Shown piece by piece: positions 54,327 through 63,150 of a stretch of 64,000 nt of DNA (the first letter of the stretch is position 1; the number at the start of each line of letters is the position of its first letter). The notes under the pieces were generated by a model. The model made no database searches. It saw only the letters and a program-made list of their open reading frames with translations, and was not told where the DNA came from. The position numbers and the translations under genes are program-made. This DNA comes from Roseomonas sp. (GTDB lineage Bacteria; Pseudomonadota; Alphaproteobacteria; Acetobacterales; Acetobacteraceae): the NCBI GenBank assembly GCA_020249265.1, contig JADCGA010000010.1, forward strand, positions 86,891-150,890, read 5' to 3'.

Positions 54327-55385
54327 ATGAAGAACACAGCAGAAAATCTTGATGATGCCCGCTTCGCTGCCGTGCTGGCGCGCGATGCCGCGCCCGCCTG
54401 TGGTGCTTTTCTTTATGCCGTCACCAGCCAGGGCATTTATTGCCGTCCCGGCTGTCCTTCCCCCGCGCCGCTCCGCCGGCATGTCCGTTTCTTTGCCGAT
54501 TGGGGCGCGGCAGAGGCCGCCGGCTTTCGCCCCTGCAAGCGTTGCGACCCGCGCGGTGATCGCGCGCGCCTGCAAGCGGAAGCGGTGCGCGCCGCCTGCG
54601 CCATGATAGAAGCTTCTGAGGCCATGCCATCGCTTGCAAGCCTTGCCGCGCGCGCTGGTTATGCGCCGCATCATTTCCAGCGGATGTTTCGGGATATCAC
54701 CGGCGTCACGCCGCGTTCCTATGCGGAAGGCGTGCGCGGGAAGCGACTTTCAGCCGCGTTGGCCGAAGGGGCGCGCGTTGCGGAAGCCGTGGCCGGTGCC
54801 GGCTTCGGTAGTGAAAGCCGCGTTTATGAGAATACCGCGCGCCATCTCGGCATGCGCCCTGGCCGTGCGCGGCGCGGTGGCGCCGGTGAGGTGATCCGCA
54901 TCGCCTGGGCGGAAAGCGCCTTCGGCCCCTTGTTGCTAGGTGCGACCGATCAGGGTGTGTGCTTTCTTGGTTTCGGCGAAACCCGCGACGCATTGGAAGG
55001 CGATTTGCGCGCGCGGTTTCCGAAGGCGCGGATTGAAGCCGCACCAGCGGAGATCAGCACATTCGCGAAACGCGCCATCGCCTTCATCGCCGAACCACGC
55101 GCGGCCTTGGAATTGCCCCTGGATTTGCGCGGCACGATTTTCCAGCGCCGCGTTTGGGAAGCGCTGCGCGCGATACCGCTTGGCAGCACCACAAGCTATG
55201 GTGCACTCGCCGCAGCGATGGGTGCGCCGAAAGCAACCCGCGCCGTGGCGCGGGCTTGTGCGCAAAATCCTGTGTCACTCGCCGTGCCCTGCCATCGCGT
55301 GCTGGGCAAGGATGGTGATGTCACGGGCTATCGCTGGGGTGTGGCGCGCAAGCGCGCCTTATTGGCAGGCGAAAAGCGCGCGTGA
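54327..55385 (+). CDS. ada: Bifunctional DNA repair methyltransferase and regulator Ada
   Basis: From ATG 54327 the protein has 352 residues: an N-terminal Zn domain (GIYCRPGC with Cys39 and Cys43, and FRPCKRC with Cys70 and Cys73), an AraC-type helix-turn-helix region (LAARAGYAPHHFQRMFRDITGVTPRSYA), and the C-terminal O6-methylguanine transferase with Cys in SLAVPCHRVLGKDGDVTGYRWG. Cys39 takes methyl groups from DNA phosphotriesters and turns the protein into an activator. An in-frame ATG at 54291 would add 12 residues. It follows rlmH. Confidence 0.93.
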   Translation: MKNTAENLDDARFAAVLARDAAPACGAFLYAVTSQGIYCRPGCPSPAPLRRHVRFFADWGAAEAAGFRPCKRCDPRGDRARLQAEAVRAACAMIEASEAMPSLASLAARAGYAPHHFQRMFRDITGVTPRSYAEGVRGKRLSAALAEGARVAEAVAGAGFGSESRVYENTARHLGMRPGRARRGGAGEVIRIAWAESAFGPLLLGATDQGVCFLGFGETRDALEGDLRARFPKARIEAAPAEISTFAKRAIAFIAEPRAALELPLDLRGTIFQRRVWEALRAIPLGSTTSYGALAAAMGAPKATRAVARACAQNPVSLAVPCHRVLGKDGDVTGYRWGVARKRALLAGEKRA

Positions 55386-55440
55386 TGGATGCGCGCGCAG
55401 CGCCAATGCTGCCGCGCGGGATCAATCCATCGTGGCAGAC

Positions 55441-56322
55441 TCACGTCTTGCGCGAAAATCCGCGAAACATCTCAAGCAGTGCCACCACATCGCGCCCGCG
55501 ATGGCCGGTGGCCAGCGCCTGCGCCATCAATTCACGCACCGCCGAAGTGGCCGGCGTTGGCTGGCGCAGCGCCCTGCCGAATTCGATCGCGAGTGCCAGA
55601 TCCTTCTCCCCCAGCTCCATCTTGAAGCCGGGATCGAAATCATTCTTGAGCGCCTTCGGGAAGCGCTTGGTGAAATGAAAGGAACGCCCACCGCTTTGTG
55701 AGAGCACCTGATAGAGCGTCTCCGGCGCGACACCGGCTGCCTCACCCAGCGCGAAGGCTTCGCAGGCAATCAGCACATTGCCCATGGACATCATGTTGTT
55801 CACCAGCTTCACCGCCTTGGCGGTACCAACAGGCCCGGTGTGGGACCAGGATTGCCCAAGACTTTTCAGCAACGGTTCGGCGCGCCGGATATCGGCCATA
55901 TCGCCGCCCACAATCAGCACCAATTCACCGCGGAGTGATTCCATCGGCCCGCCACTCACAGGGCAATCCAGCACGGCGATGCCCTTTGCCGTGGCCGCCG
56001 CGGCAATTTCGCGCATCGTATCCGGATCAAGGGTTGAAAGCTCGATGATCAGTGTCCCCGGTACCGCCTGATCCACCAGGCCTCCTGGTGCCAGCCAGGC
56101 GGCTTTTGCCGCAGCCGGGTCGGGCAGGCTGGTCAGCACCACGGGGCGGCCGGCAAGCGCTGCCTCAACCGTATCCGCAACCGCGACTTGGCGCTCGGCC
56201 AATTCCTGCCGGCGGGCTGGGTTGATGTCATAGCCCAGCACATCGAAACCCTGTTCGGTCAAACGAGAAGCCATATTCGCCCCCATCTGCCCCATGCCGA
56301 ATACGGCAATCCGTTCCTTCAT
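55441..56322 (-). CDS. NAD(P)-dependent 3-hydroxyisobutyrate dehydrogenase-family enzyme
   Basis: The 293-residue protein, from ATG 56322 with GGGGGAG upstream, has FGMGQMGANMASRLTEQGFDVLGYDIN (NAD(P) fold), LDCPVSGGPMESLRG (substrate-binding), and GTAKAVKLVNNMMS (catalytic Lys) as in beta-hydroxyacid dehydrogenases. It oxidises a 3-hydroxy acid; tartronate semialdehyde reductase is another possibility. An upstream extension in frame is not supported. It runs leftward, beyond the rpsD terminator. Confidence 0.9.
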   Translation of the reverse strand: MKERIAVFGMGQMGANMASRLTEQGFDVLGYDINPARRQELAERQVAVADTVEAALAGRPVVLTSLPDPAAAKAAWLAPGGLVDQAVPGTLIIELSTLDPDTMREIAAAATAKGIAVLDCPVSGGPMESLRGELVLIVGGDMADIRRAEPLLKSLGQSWSHTGPVGTAKAVKLVNNMMSMGNVLIACEAFALGEAAGVAPETLYQVLSQSGGRSFHFTKRFPKALKNDFDPGFKMELGEKDLALAIEFGRALRQPTPATSAVRELMAQALATGHRGRDVVALLEMFRGFSRKT

Positions 56323-56422
56323 CTGCTCACTCCCCCTCATTTTTTCCGGTACGTGCGACAGCTTCCAGTAATTGGCATGGGCAGACAAGCAAGCCCGCAA
56401 ATTGCGCTCTGCGTTTCCAAAC

Positions 56423-56451
56423 AAAAAAGCCGGCGCCCGAAGGCACCGGCT
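56423..56451 (-). terminator. Rho-independent terminator of rpsD
   Basis: On the minus strand AGCCGGTGCC pairs with GGCGCCGGCT around TTCG, with one G-U pair, then runs into six T (complement of the A-run at 56423-56428). It follows the rpsD stop by about 26 bases. Confidence 0.9.
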
Positions 56452-56477
56452 TTGCACCATGCGGCAATAAACCCTGA

Positions 56478-57095
56478 TCAGCGGCTGTAGAATTCGACCA
56501 CAAGATTGGGTTCCATCTGCACCGGATAAGGCACATCGGAAAGCTTCGGCGCGCGCAGGAACTTGCCCTTCATCGCGCGGTGATCAATTTCGATGTATTC
56601 CGGCACGTCGCGTTCCGTGCTCTGCGTTGCATCAAGCACAGCGGTCAACTGCTTTGACTTTTCCTTCACCTCGATCACATCGCTATTCTTCACCGAATAG
56701 GATGGGATATTGAGGCGCTTGCCATTCACCAGCACATGGCCGTGATTGACGAATTGGCGTGCCGCGAAGGGGGTGACGGCCAGCTTCATGCGATAGATCA
56801 CCGCATCCAGACGGCGTTCCAGCAATTCCACCAGGTTTTCGGAAGTGTCTCCCTTACGGCGCACGGCTTCCTCATAATATTTGCGGAACTGCTTTTCGCC
56901 GATATTGCCGTAATAGCCCTTCAGCTTCTGCTTCGCCATCAGCTGCACGCCGAAATCGGTCGGCTTTTGCTTGCGGCGTTGGCCATGCTGACCGGGACCA
57001 TATTCGCGCTTGGAGATCGGCGATTTCGCGCGGCCCCAAAGGTTCACGCCAAGGCGGCGATTGATTTTGTATTTGCTTTCGGCGCGCTTCGTCAT
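56478..57095 (-). CDS. rpsD: 30S ribosomal protein S4
   Basis: The 205-residue protein starts [41 protein letters not shown] and has the S4 RNA-binding domain ([40 protein letters not shown]). It is an early-assembly 16S rRNA-binding protein and a translational regulator in some bacteria. It is a single gene here with its own terminator. Confidence 0.97.
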   Translation of the reverse strand: MTKRAESKYKINRRLGVNLWGRAKSPISKREYGPGQHGQRRKQKPTDFGVQLMAKQKLKGYYGNIGEKQFRKYYEEAVRRKGDTSENLVELLERRLDAVIYRMKLAVTPFAARQFVNHGHVLVNGKRLNIPSYSVKNSDVIEVKEKSKQLTAVLDATQSTERDVPEYIEIDHRAMKGKFLRAPKLSDVPYPVQMEPNLVVEFYSR

Positions 57096-57288
57096 GCGCT
57101 TAATCCACCGCGGATGCGATGGCCTTTCTTTCTATGCCCATTAGGGCCTTGTTGTCCCGGTAGTCCCAGGCCGGTTGGCCAGGGCGGGCGCGGACCCCGA
57201 AGGCCCGTCCACATTCCCGGAAGGAGGGCGGGTGATATTCCGCGCATCAGGGCTTGTCAAACCCCGCGCCCGGCCCCATCCCGAGGGT

Positions 57289-57492
57289 ATGAGCGTATCC
57301 CGAGAAGAAATCCTGGTTCTTGGCCTGACGGCTGGTGTGGTGGGTAGCCTGGTGGGCGGCCTGACGCTTTACGCGGGCTTGGCCCTGGTGGTGGCTGGTT
57401 CCCACGCCGGCTGGCTGCTGGCCTTGCCGGCCGCGCCCTTGGGCGGGGGGCTTGGCTATCTTTTGGCCCGCAAGCTGGCATCACGCTTGTAG
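57289..57492 (+). CDS. Small two-helix membrane protein, hypothetical
   Basis: The 67-residue product starts MSVSREEILVLGLTAGVVGSLVGGLTLYAGLALVVAGSHAGWLLALPAAPLGGGLGYLLARKLASRL. It has two hydrophobic segments (about 9-34 and 40-58) with a short turn between. I do not recognise the family. ATG 57289 is the best start because the longer reading frame upstream is not conserved-looking. It lies between rpsD and rpsU, divergent from rpsD. Confidence 0.5.
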   Translation: MSVSREEILVLGLTAGVVGSLVGGLTLYAGLALVVAGSHAGWLLALPAAPLGGGLGYLLARKLASRL

Positions 57493-57502
57493 CTAAAAAT
57501 GC

Positions 57503-57536
57503 AAAACCGCGGATCACGGGTTCCCCCGTGCCGCGG
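57503..57536 (-). terminator. Rho-independent terminator of rpsU
   Basis: Outer CCGCGG arms (57507-57512 and 57531-57536) and an inner CACGGG/CCCGTG stem around TTCC form a hairpin with a small bulge. On the minus strand it is followed by TTTT and more T beyond (57495-57506). It lies downstream of rpsU and also faces the end of the small membrane-protein gene. Confidence 0.75.
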
Positions 57537-57567
57537 GTTGCAATCAACCACCCTTAAAGGGCGGTAA

Positions 57568-57780
57568 TCAGAAGCCTTCGCGTTCGATCCGCTTGCGCTC
57601 CACCTTGCGGGCGCGGCGCACAGCTTCCGCAGCTTCGCGGGCGCGGCGCTCAGACGGCTTTTCGTAATGGCGGCGGATCTTCATTTCACGGAAGACCCCC
57701 TCACGCTGCAATTTCTTCTTAAGCGCCTTCAGCGCCTGATCAACATTGTTATCACGAACGACGACTTGCACGCGGCACAA
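57568..57780 (-). CDS. rpsU: 30S ribosomal protein S21
   Basis: The 70-residue basic protein starts [64 protein letters not shown], the S21 pattern. It is needed for anti-Shine-Dalgarno accessibility and initiation. It is a single gene here; the usual dnaG/rpoD partners are not adjacent. Confidence 0.95.
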   Translation of the reverse strand: MCRVQVVVRDNNVDQALKALKKKLQREGVFREMKIRRHYEKPSERRAREAAEAVRRARKVERKRIEREGF

Positions 57781-57943
57781 CCCCCTTCATGGATCGCTGG
57801 TTCAATACAAAAGACGCGCAGCCGGATGTTCGGCGCCCGTCCAGAGCGGAAGCTTCTAGCACGATGATTCGCTGCGCCGGAAGCCCCTTTCAAGGTTTTT
57901 CAGGCCAATTATATAAAAAGCTCAATCCTATCATGGGAATCTT

Positions 57944-58471
57944 ATGGCCATTCTGAAAATCGCCCGGCTGGGCCACCCCGTCCTGCTGCAACGGGCCGAG
58001 GCGGTGGCAGACCCCACAGCGCCTGAGATGCGCCGCCTGGTCGCCGATATGGTGGAAACCCTGGAAGATATTGGCGGGCTTGGCCTGGCCGCCCCGCAAG
58101 TGCATGTTTCCCTTAGGCTTTTTATTTGGCGTACGGCGGCGGGCGGGCATTCGGCGCTGTTCAATCCGGAAATCCAACCGCTGGGGGAGGAGGTCGAGGA
58201 AGCCTGGGAAGGCTGCCTTTCCATCCCCGGCCTGCGCGGCGCGTTGCAGCGCCCGGCGCGAATCGCCTTTCGCGGCCAGGATATCGCCGGCACGGTGGTA
58301 GAAGGCGAAGCCGCCGGCATGGCCGCGCGCGTCATGCAGCATGAATATGACCATCTTGAAGGTGTTTTGTACCCTATTCGCATGACGGATCTGTCTCGCC
58401 TTGGGTTTGTTGAGGAATTGGCCCGATTCAACCCGCCGAAACCCGTTGATAGTGAAAGGCAAAAGCCATGA
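57944..58471 (+). CDS. def: Peptide deformylase
   Basis: The 175-residue enzyme removes the formyl group from nascent proteins. All three motifs are present: motif 1 GLGLAAPQ, motif 2 EGCLSIPG (Cys metal ligand) and motif 3 QHEYDHLEG (HExxH-type). Upstream is an AT-rich stretch (AATTATATAAAAAG) that may hold its promoter. It overlaps the COQ9-type gene by four bases; fmt is not adjacent. Confidence 0.95.
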   Translation: MAILKIARLGHPVLLQRAEAVADPTAPEMRRLVADMVETLEDIGGLGLAAPQVHVSLRLFIWRTAAGGHSALFNPEIQPLGEEVEEAWEGCLSIPGLRGALQRPARIAFRGQDIAGTVVEGEAAGMAARVMQHEYDHLEGVLYPIRMTDLSRLGFVEELARFNPPKPVDSERQKP

Positions 58472-59070
58472 TGGAAGCCGGACCGGATCGTGATGCGCGG
58501 GATGCCGCGCTGGACGCCATTTTGCCCCTGGTGCCGCTTTATGGCTGGCAGGGCAAAGCCATTGCCGAGGGGCTGCGCGATGCCGACATGGCGCCGGAAG
58601 ATGCCGAATGGATGTTCCCGCGTGGCGCGATTTCGGCCATTGAAGCCTGGATCGAGCTTGCCGATCGGCGCATGGAAGCGGCTGGGCTTGCGGCTGATTT
58701 GGCCGGCTTGCGCACCCATGAACGCGTGCGCTTCCTGATCAAGGCACGGCTGGAAGCGGCCGAACCGCACCGGGATGCGCTGCGCGCCGCGCTTTCCGTG
58801 CTGGCACTTCCCTGGAATGCGCCGATTGCCGCGCGCAGCCTGGCGCGCAGCGTCAGCGCCATCTGGTATGCGGCGGGCGATAAATCCGCTGATTTTTCCT
58901 GGTATACACGGCGTGCAACGCTGGCCGCCATCTATAGTGCCACCTTGGCCTTTTGGCTGAGCGGGCGCGGCCAGGGGCTGGATGCGGCGCTGGAATTCCT
59001 TGACCGGCGGCTGGCCGATCACGCCTGTTTCCAAAAGGGCCTGGCGCGTTTCAAGCCGCGCGCTGCCTGA
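58468..59070 (+). CDS. COQ9 family protein
   Basis: The 200-residue protein has the COQ9 pattern: LVPLYGWQGKAIAEGLRDADMAPEDAEWMFPRGAISAIEAWIELADRRM, then RTHERVRFLIKARLEAAEPHRDALRAALSVLALPWNAP and SAIWYAAGDKSADFSWYTRRATLAAIYSATLAFWLS. COQ9 is a lipid-binding protein that helps COQ7 in ubiquinone synthesis; coq7 lies 57 kb away. It overlaps def by ATGA, suggesting coupled expression. A second Met (58471) is also possible. Confidence 0.9.
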   Translation: MMEAGPDRDARDAALDAILPLVPLYGWQGKAIAEGLRDADMAPEDAEWMFPRGAISAIEAWIELADRRMEAAGLAADLAGLRTHERVRFLIKARLEAAEPHRDALRAALSVLALPWNAPIAARSLARSVSAIWYAAGDKSADFSWYTRRATLAAIYSATLAFWLSGRGQGLDAALEFLDRRLADHACFQKGLARFKPRAA

Positions 59071-59173
59071 TTGCACGCTTCGGTTTCCTTCGCGCGGGCA
59101 AGGCCCTATATGCCTTCAGGGGTCATTTGCGGTGGCCGATTCGCCACCCTTTGACGAGGAGAGGAAGAATCCC

Positions 59174-59656
59174 ATGGGTTTGAAGCGCTTGCTGTTGGCG
59201 GCGATGGCGCCGGTTCTGGTGGCCGGGCCGGTTTTGGCGAATACCTGCCTGCGGCCAGAAGAAAGAAACGCTGCTGATACCTGGGCGCTGAACAGCTTCA
59301 TGGCTGTCATGGCGTTGCAGTGCAAATTGGAAACCCGCGTCAGCAATGATTTCCGCAACCCGCATCGGGGTGAACTCAAGGCCGCGCATGATGTGCTGCA
59401 AGGCTATTTCCGCCGCGCCCATGGTGGGGCGGGGCAGACCCGGTTTGACCAGTATTACACCAATATCTCCCAGGATCACGCCATGGATGCTTCCCGCGGC
59501 GGGCAGTTCTTCTGCCGCGACGCGGAAGTGATCCTGACGCAAGTCAGGGCGTTGCGGACCGGCGAATTGGCGCCATTCTCCGTCAGGCAGAATATCATTC
59601 AGCCGATTTCGGCACCTGATTGCGGCGCTGGGGCCGTGGCTGCGCCGCGTCGCTGA
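59174..59656 (+). CDS. Exported protein of unknown function
   Basis: The 160-residue product starts MGLKRLLLAAMAPVLVAGPVLA, a signal peptide, at ATG 59174 with GAGGAAGA upstream. The mature part has three cysteines (TCLRPEE, LQCKLETRV, FFCRDAEVIL) and one more near the end (APDCGAG), which suggests disulfides. I do not recognise the family. It is likely soluble in the periplasm. Confidence 0.65.
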   Translation: MGLKRLLLAAMAPVLVAGPVLANTCLRPEERNAADTWALNSFMAVMALQCKLETRVSNDFRNPHRGELKAAHDVLQGYFRRAHGGAGQTRFDQYYTNISQDHAMDASRGGQFFCRDAEVILTQVRALRTGELAPFSVRQNIIQPISAPDCGAGAVAAPRR

Positions 59657-59721
59657 GGCGGCCCTTTACCCTTCCAGACCGTTGGTGGCTTTCAACTGGT
59701 TGGAGGTGCGGCGCACCGTTA

Positions 59722-59753
59722 TCTCCGCCGCATCACGGCATATGCGGCGGAGA
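59722..59753. terminator. 12-bp perfect hairpin between convergent genes
   Basis: TCTCCGCCGCAT (59722-59733) pairs perfectly with ATGCGGCGGAGA (59742-59753) around an eight-base loop. No U-tract follows on either strand, so it may act as a structural block to transcription rather than a classical terminator. Confidence 0.5.
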
Positions 59754-59758
59754 AGAAA

Positions 59759-60508
59759 TCAGCTCGCCTCAATCTGCCGATGCAAATGCGCCACAAGATC
59801 ATCCGGCAGTTTCAGCCGATGGGCGAGCGCTTGCAGATAGGCAAGTTCGGCGGGGCGATCAGGGTCAATCGCCAGGCGAGATACCAGGTAAATCTCGGCC
59901 GCCTGTTCGGGCGTTGTGGCCAAGGCAGCGATGTCTGAAACGCTCACCGGGGCGGACAGGGCGTCGAACACAAAGGCCTTGCTTTCGGGATCAAGCCCGG
60001 CTTCGCCAACCCGGGCGAAGATGCGGTCCTGCTCCTCAGCGTCAATATGGCCATCGGCCTTGGCAGCGCCGATCATGGCGCGCACCAAGGCGAGCTCAAA
60101 GGGCTGGCCATTCGCTGCTGGGGCGGCTGCCGGCAAATAGCGTTGCTCCACCTGCGTGGCTTGCGGCAGTTGCGCGACCGGCGTTTGCGCTGGGGCCTGC
60201 CCCTTTTGCCAACCCTGAAAGGCTTGGCTCGCGAGCGCGCCAATCATGGCGGCGCCACCATGGCTCAGCACACCGCCAAGCCCGCCCCTGCTTTTCTTCT
60301 TGCCCCCAACGAGCAACCCAAGCAGCCCGCCCGCGACACCGGAAGCGGCAAGGCCGCCAAGGCCGCCCGCACCGCCGAGCGCCTGGCGCGCTGCCCCGGC
60401 CAGATCCATCTGGCCAGCCGGCGCGCCGGCTTGGGGTTGGCCTGAGGGTGGCTGGGCGGTCATGCCCTGGCCAAGAAAGCGGTCGAGGAGGGAATGGGCA
60501 TTGATCAT
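59759..60508 (-). CDS. DUF533/TerB-like protein
   Basis: The 249-residue protein from ATG 60508 has a Gly/Ala/Gln-rich N-terminal part (LGGAGGLGGLAASGVAGGLLGLLVGGKKK, a possible membrane-associated segment), a Pro/Gln linker, and a C-terminal helical domain (ALVRAMIGAAKADGHIDAEEQDRIF) as in DUF533, which resembles TerB. Its role is unknown. It converges on the exported-protein gene across the 59722-59753 hairpin. Confidence 0.82.
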   Translation of the reverse strand: MINAHSLLDRFLGQGMTAQPPSGQPQAGAPAGQMDLAGAARQALGGAGGLGGLAASGVAGGLLGLLVGGKKKSRGGLGGVLSHGGAAMIGALASQAFQGWQKGQAPAQTPVAQLPQATQVEQRYLPAAAPAANGQPFELALVRAMIGAAKADGHIDAEEQDRIFARVGEAGLDPESKAFVFDALSAPVSVSDIAALATTPEQAAEIYLVSRLAIDPDRPAELAYLQALAHRLKLPDDLVAHLHRQIEAS

Positions 60509-60544
60509 GCCATGTAAGGTCGGCGCCGGCTGAGCCCAGTGCAA

Positions 60545-61055
60545 GACCGCGCGCGCAAAAAAATCGCCTTTGCAACCAGGGTGAGGAGGGTTCGGTCGGT
60601 ATTCGGACAGACCAAGCAGCCCAGAGGTTCAGTGTAATTCCTGCCAGACAGTCTGAACTATACCGGATACGTATGGGCCATGCTGTGCACGGCCCAAACC
60701 TTCAGCGGCGCGGCAATCGCCGAAAGCCAATTTCAGCAGGCCGCTTAGCGCGCGTCTTATGGCGGAAGGTGAAGCGGACGCGCGTTGTTGCGCACGCTCG
60801 GCTCTATCAGTAATTTCGTGCGCGGGGCTCCCGAGAGTTTTGCCAACCAAACAGGGCCTGAAAGTGATGACGCCATTCAGTGTAAGACGTGAGGCTTTAG
60901 CAGCGCTTAGGCCTCGCTGCTCTCTGCTTTTCACATGTCTCAAGAAAGAAGAGATCAACCAACATTGAAACCGTGTGGCTCAAGCCTTCAAGGTCGGGAA
61001 GTTATTCCGCCAAACGCCAGGAACTTCCACCTTCCCAGATAAGCCCAAGCATCAG
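60545..61055. other. Gene-poor region
   Basis: About 500 bases with no supported gene. Several open frames are short and low in family resemblance. The base composition is lower in GC than the flanking genes, consistent with an accessory insertion boundary near 60.5 kb. Confidence 0.5.
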
Positions 61056-61099
61056 GTGACATCAAGCCTTCATGTTTCTGTCACATGGCCATCACGGCG
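61056..61099 (+). promoter_or_regulatory. Tandem PhoB half-sites (Pho box) of the decayed phosphonate locus
   Basis: Four consecutive 11-base units can be read: GTGACATCAAG, CCTTCATGTTT, CTGTCACATGG and CCATCACGGCG. The third has a perfect CTGTCA core; the others are partial. The order mirrors the Pho box at 17817-17849. It lies about 115 bases before the phnC fragment. Confidence 0.6.
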
Positions 61100-61213
61100 A
61101 GCGCATAGGGAAATATTGCGATGCTGTCGAAGTCTGCCATGCAGACATGGTAATAAAACGCAACAAACTAAAATGGTGCGGTGGCTTTGGCGCCGTAAGA
61201 TCTCACCATAAAG

Positions 61214-61371
61214 CCTGACCCTTTCACTTTGCTACTGGGCGCTTCGGGAGCTGGCAGATCAACCCTCCTTCGGTCGCTTAAAGGTCTCGTGCGGCCAACC
61301 CAGGGCCATATTCTCGACAGCGGTGGTGAGGATAACGCGGAAGCGCGGGCCTTGCGGCGGGCTGCGCTTCA
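61214..61371 (+). pseudogene. phnC-like ABC ATPase fragment, Walker A Lys to Arg
   Basis: The frame reads PDPFTLLLGASGAGRSTLL, then RSLKGLVRPTQGHILDSGGEDNAEARALRRAALQ. This resembles the Walker A region of PhnC ([23 protein letters not shown]). The Lys of Walker A is Arg, and the segments before and after it, including the signature, Walker B and H-loop, are absent. The fragment ends near the next gene's stop at 61369. It differs clearly from the intact PhnC at 16983-17780, so it came from a second locus. Confidence 0.7.
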
Positions 61372-61725
61372 ATCCTGCGCTTCTGCGGCGATGCCCTCGT
61401 TGATCACGAAGCCCGTCAGGTAGGGCAGGCCGGCGGGGATACCCGTCTCGCGGCACGTGCGCTGCGTGATGCGCCAGCCCATCCATTCCGCAGTGGTCTT
61501 CGCGATGGCATCCGCGAAGCTTGCGCCGTGATGCATCTGGCTGTTCACCCCATCCGCGAAGTGGCGCCCGTAGCGGCTGTCGAGGAAGGCGTGGACCGAG
61601 GCGGGATCCGTGCTGGTCGCGTTGTGGATTGCGGTAAAGGCAATCGGCCAGGCTGGCGCTGCGTGTTCGCGCATGGTGCCCCAGAAACCCCAGTCTTGGT
61701 TTTCGGTGGGAAGGATCGTGGTCAT
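61369..61725 (-). CDS. Small protein of a mobile-element-associated type
   Basis: The 118-residue product from ATG 61725, with GGAGA upstream, reads MTTILPTENQDWGFWGTMREHA, then PIAFTAIHNATSTDPASVHAFLDSRYGRHFADGVNSQMHHG and ITQRTCRETGIPAGLPYLTGFVINEGIA. Proteins of this pattern are frequently found on plasmids and integrative elements, and their function is unknown to me. It overlaps the end of the phnC fragment and is adjacent to the IS110-family element, supporting an accessory origin. Confidence 0.65.
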   Translation of the reverse strand: MTTILPTENQDWGFWGTMREHAAPAWPIAFTAIHNATSTDPASVHAFLDSRYGRHFADGVNSQMHHGASFADAIAKTTAEWMGWRITQRTCRETGIPAGLPYLTGFVINEGIAAEAQD

Positions 61726-61905
61726 CTGTTTGTCTCCGTCATCGGCGGGCAAAATCCCCTGCGCGTGACAGACCATTCGCGCTGTGATGGGGGCTGAGCC
61801 AAGCGAAATAGAGCGTTATTTCATTGTTGGGGTGGATGGCCCCCTACCGGCATTTTTCTGCCAAACTGGAAGCTGTCAGTGTTCAACCAAAAGGAGCCAT
61901 CCGCC

Positions 61906-62913
61906 ATGGAGGTTAAGACAATCGGCCTGGATTTGGCCAAGAATATTTTCCAGGTCCACGGCGTGGACGCTACAGGCGAGGTAAGGATCACCAAGCGGCT
62001 ACGCCGGCACCAGTTGCGAGAATTCTTCGCTGGGCTGCAGCCCTGCCTGGTGGGTATTGAGGCATGCCCAACAGCGCATTACTGGGGCCGTGAGCTGAAA
62101 TCTCTTGGTCACGACGTCCGGCTGATCCCGCCGCAATACGTCAAGCCCTATGTGCGCCGCAACAAGAACGATGCGGCAGACGCCGCAGCAATCTGCGAAG
62201 CGGTCGCCAGGCCAGCCATGCGTTTTGTGCCGATCAAGGAGCCCGAGCAACAAGCTGCTTTGATGCTGCACCGTACGCGCGACCTGATGGTAGGGCAGCG
62301 CACACAGCTGCTGAACGCGTTCCGATCCCATGCGGCCGAGTTCGGTGTGATTGCTCCCAAAGGGTCTCAGAACGTCGCTACGCTTCTGCAGGCTTGCGAG
62401 GAAGCGCAACTGCCGGCCTTGGCGCTCGAGTTACTCCGCGTGCTGCATCGTCAGATCAATGAAGCGGCTGAGCGCATTGACGAGGTCGAGACGCAGATCT
62501 CAGCCTGGTACAAGGCCAATGAAGTTTGCCGGCGGCTGAGCAGCGTTCCGGGCATTGGCCCGCTGACAGCGACTGCGATCGCGGCAACCGTCCCAGACCC
62601 TGGCGTGTTCAAGAGTGGCCGGGAGTTTGCGGCGTGGCTCGGGCTGACACTGCGCCAGAACTCATCGGGCGGAAAAGATCGGCTTGGCCGGATCACGCGT
62701 AAAGGCAATCAGCACGTCCGACGACTGTTGATCATCGGGGCGCACGCGGCGTTGTTGAACTCGCGTGTCCTGAAGGCCACGGACTGGGTTCAGAGCATGA
62801 TGCAGCGACGACCGCGGCAGGTGGTCGCTGTCGCGCTGGCAAACAAGATGGCACGTATCGCCTGGGCCTTGATAGCGCGCGGCACGTCCTACAAAGTCGC
62901 AGCCGCCGCCTAG
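61906..62913 (+). CDS. IS110-family transposase
   Basis: The 335-residue protein has the N-terminal DEDD (RuvC-like) domain: TIGLDLAKNIFQVHGVD, LVGIEACPTAHYW, PPQYVKPYVRRNKNDAADAAAICEAV, and the C-terminal Transposase_20 domain with SVPGIGPLTATAIAATV and LGLTLRQNSSGGKDRLGRITRKGNQHVRRLL, which holds the catalytic Ser. ATG 61906 follows AAGGAG. In this family the enzyme is guided by a structured RNA from the element. The length fits the family and no stops interrupt it, so it may be active. Confidence 0.92.
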   Translation: MEVKTIGLDLAKNIFQVHGVDATGEVRITKRLRRHQLREFFAGLQPCLVGIEACPTAHYWGRELKSLGHDVRLIPPQYVKPYVRRNKNDAADAAAICEAVARPAMRFVPIKEPEQQAALMLHRTRDLMVGQRTQLLNAFRSHAAEFGVIAPKGSQNVATLLQACEEAQLPALALELLRVLHRQINEAAERIDEVETQISAWYKANEVCRRLSSVPGIGPLTATAIAATVPDPGVFKSGREFAAWLGLTLRQNSSGGKDRLGRITRKGNQHVRRLLIIGAHAALLNSRVLKATDWVQSMMQRRPRQVVAVALANKMARIAWALIARGTSYKVAAAA

Positions 62914-63150
62914 CGGCGGCTGCCGGCCGGGAGCTTGCGAGAGCGAAGGAGCATGATGGCAAAGTCGGTTGCACCGACGGACCGGGATAGCCTGAATCAT
63001 AGCAGGGGCTTCAAGCCCGCTTAATTGTTAAGGCACCTGGTTCGCGGAACCCATCAGGGCCCGCGGTCATGACGACCGCACCGAGAGGCCGGACACATGA
63101 GCGCAAGCAATCGCGGACGCCATAAAATGCAACGTCGACCCTTGTAAGCC
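62914..63150 (+). ncRNA. Predicted guide (bridge/seek) RNA region of the IS element
   Basis: This right-end part of the element has no coding potential but has a row of small hairpins: GGGCT/AGCCC at 63006-63018, GGTTC/GAACC at 63039-63051, and GCGGTC/GACCGC at 63063-63079. IS1111-type elements are known to make the guide RNA downstream of the transposase, and the loops pair with the two DNA partners. The exact ends and loops are not determined. Confidence 0.5.

Noticed and set aside
60629..60958. Open frame of 109 residues on the minus strand in the gene-poor region
   Set aside because: No recognised motif, unusual composition and no clear ribosome site; treated as chance.
60975..61211. Open frame of 78 residues upstream of the phnC fragment
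   Set aside because: It crosses the Pho box and has no family resemblance.
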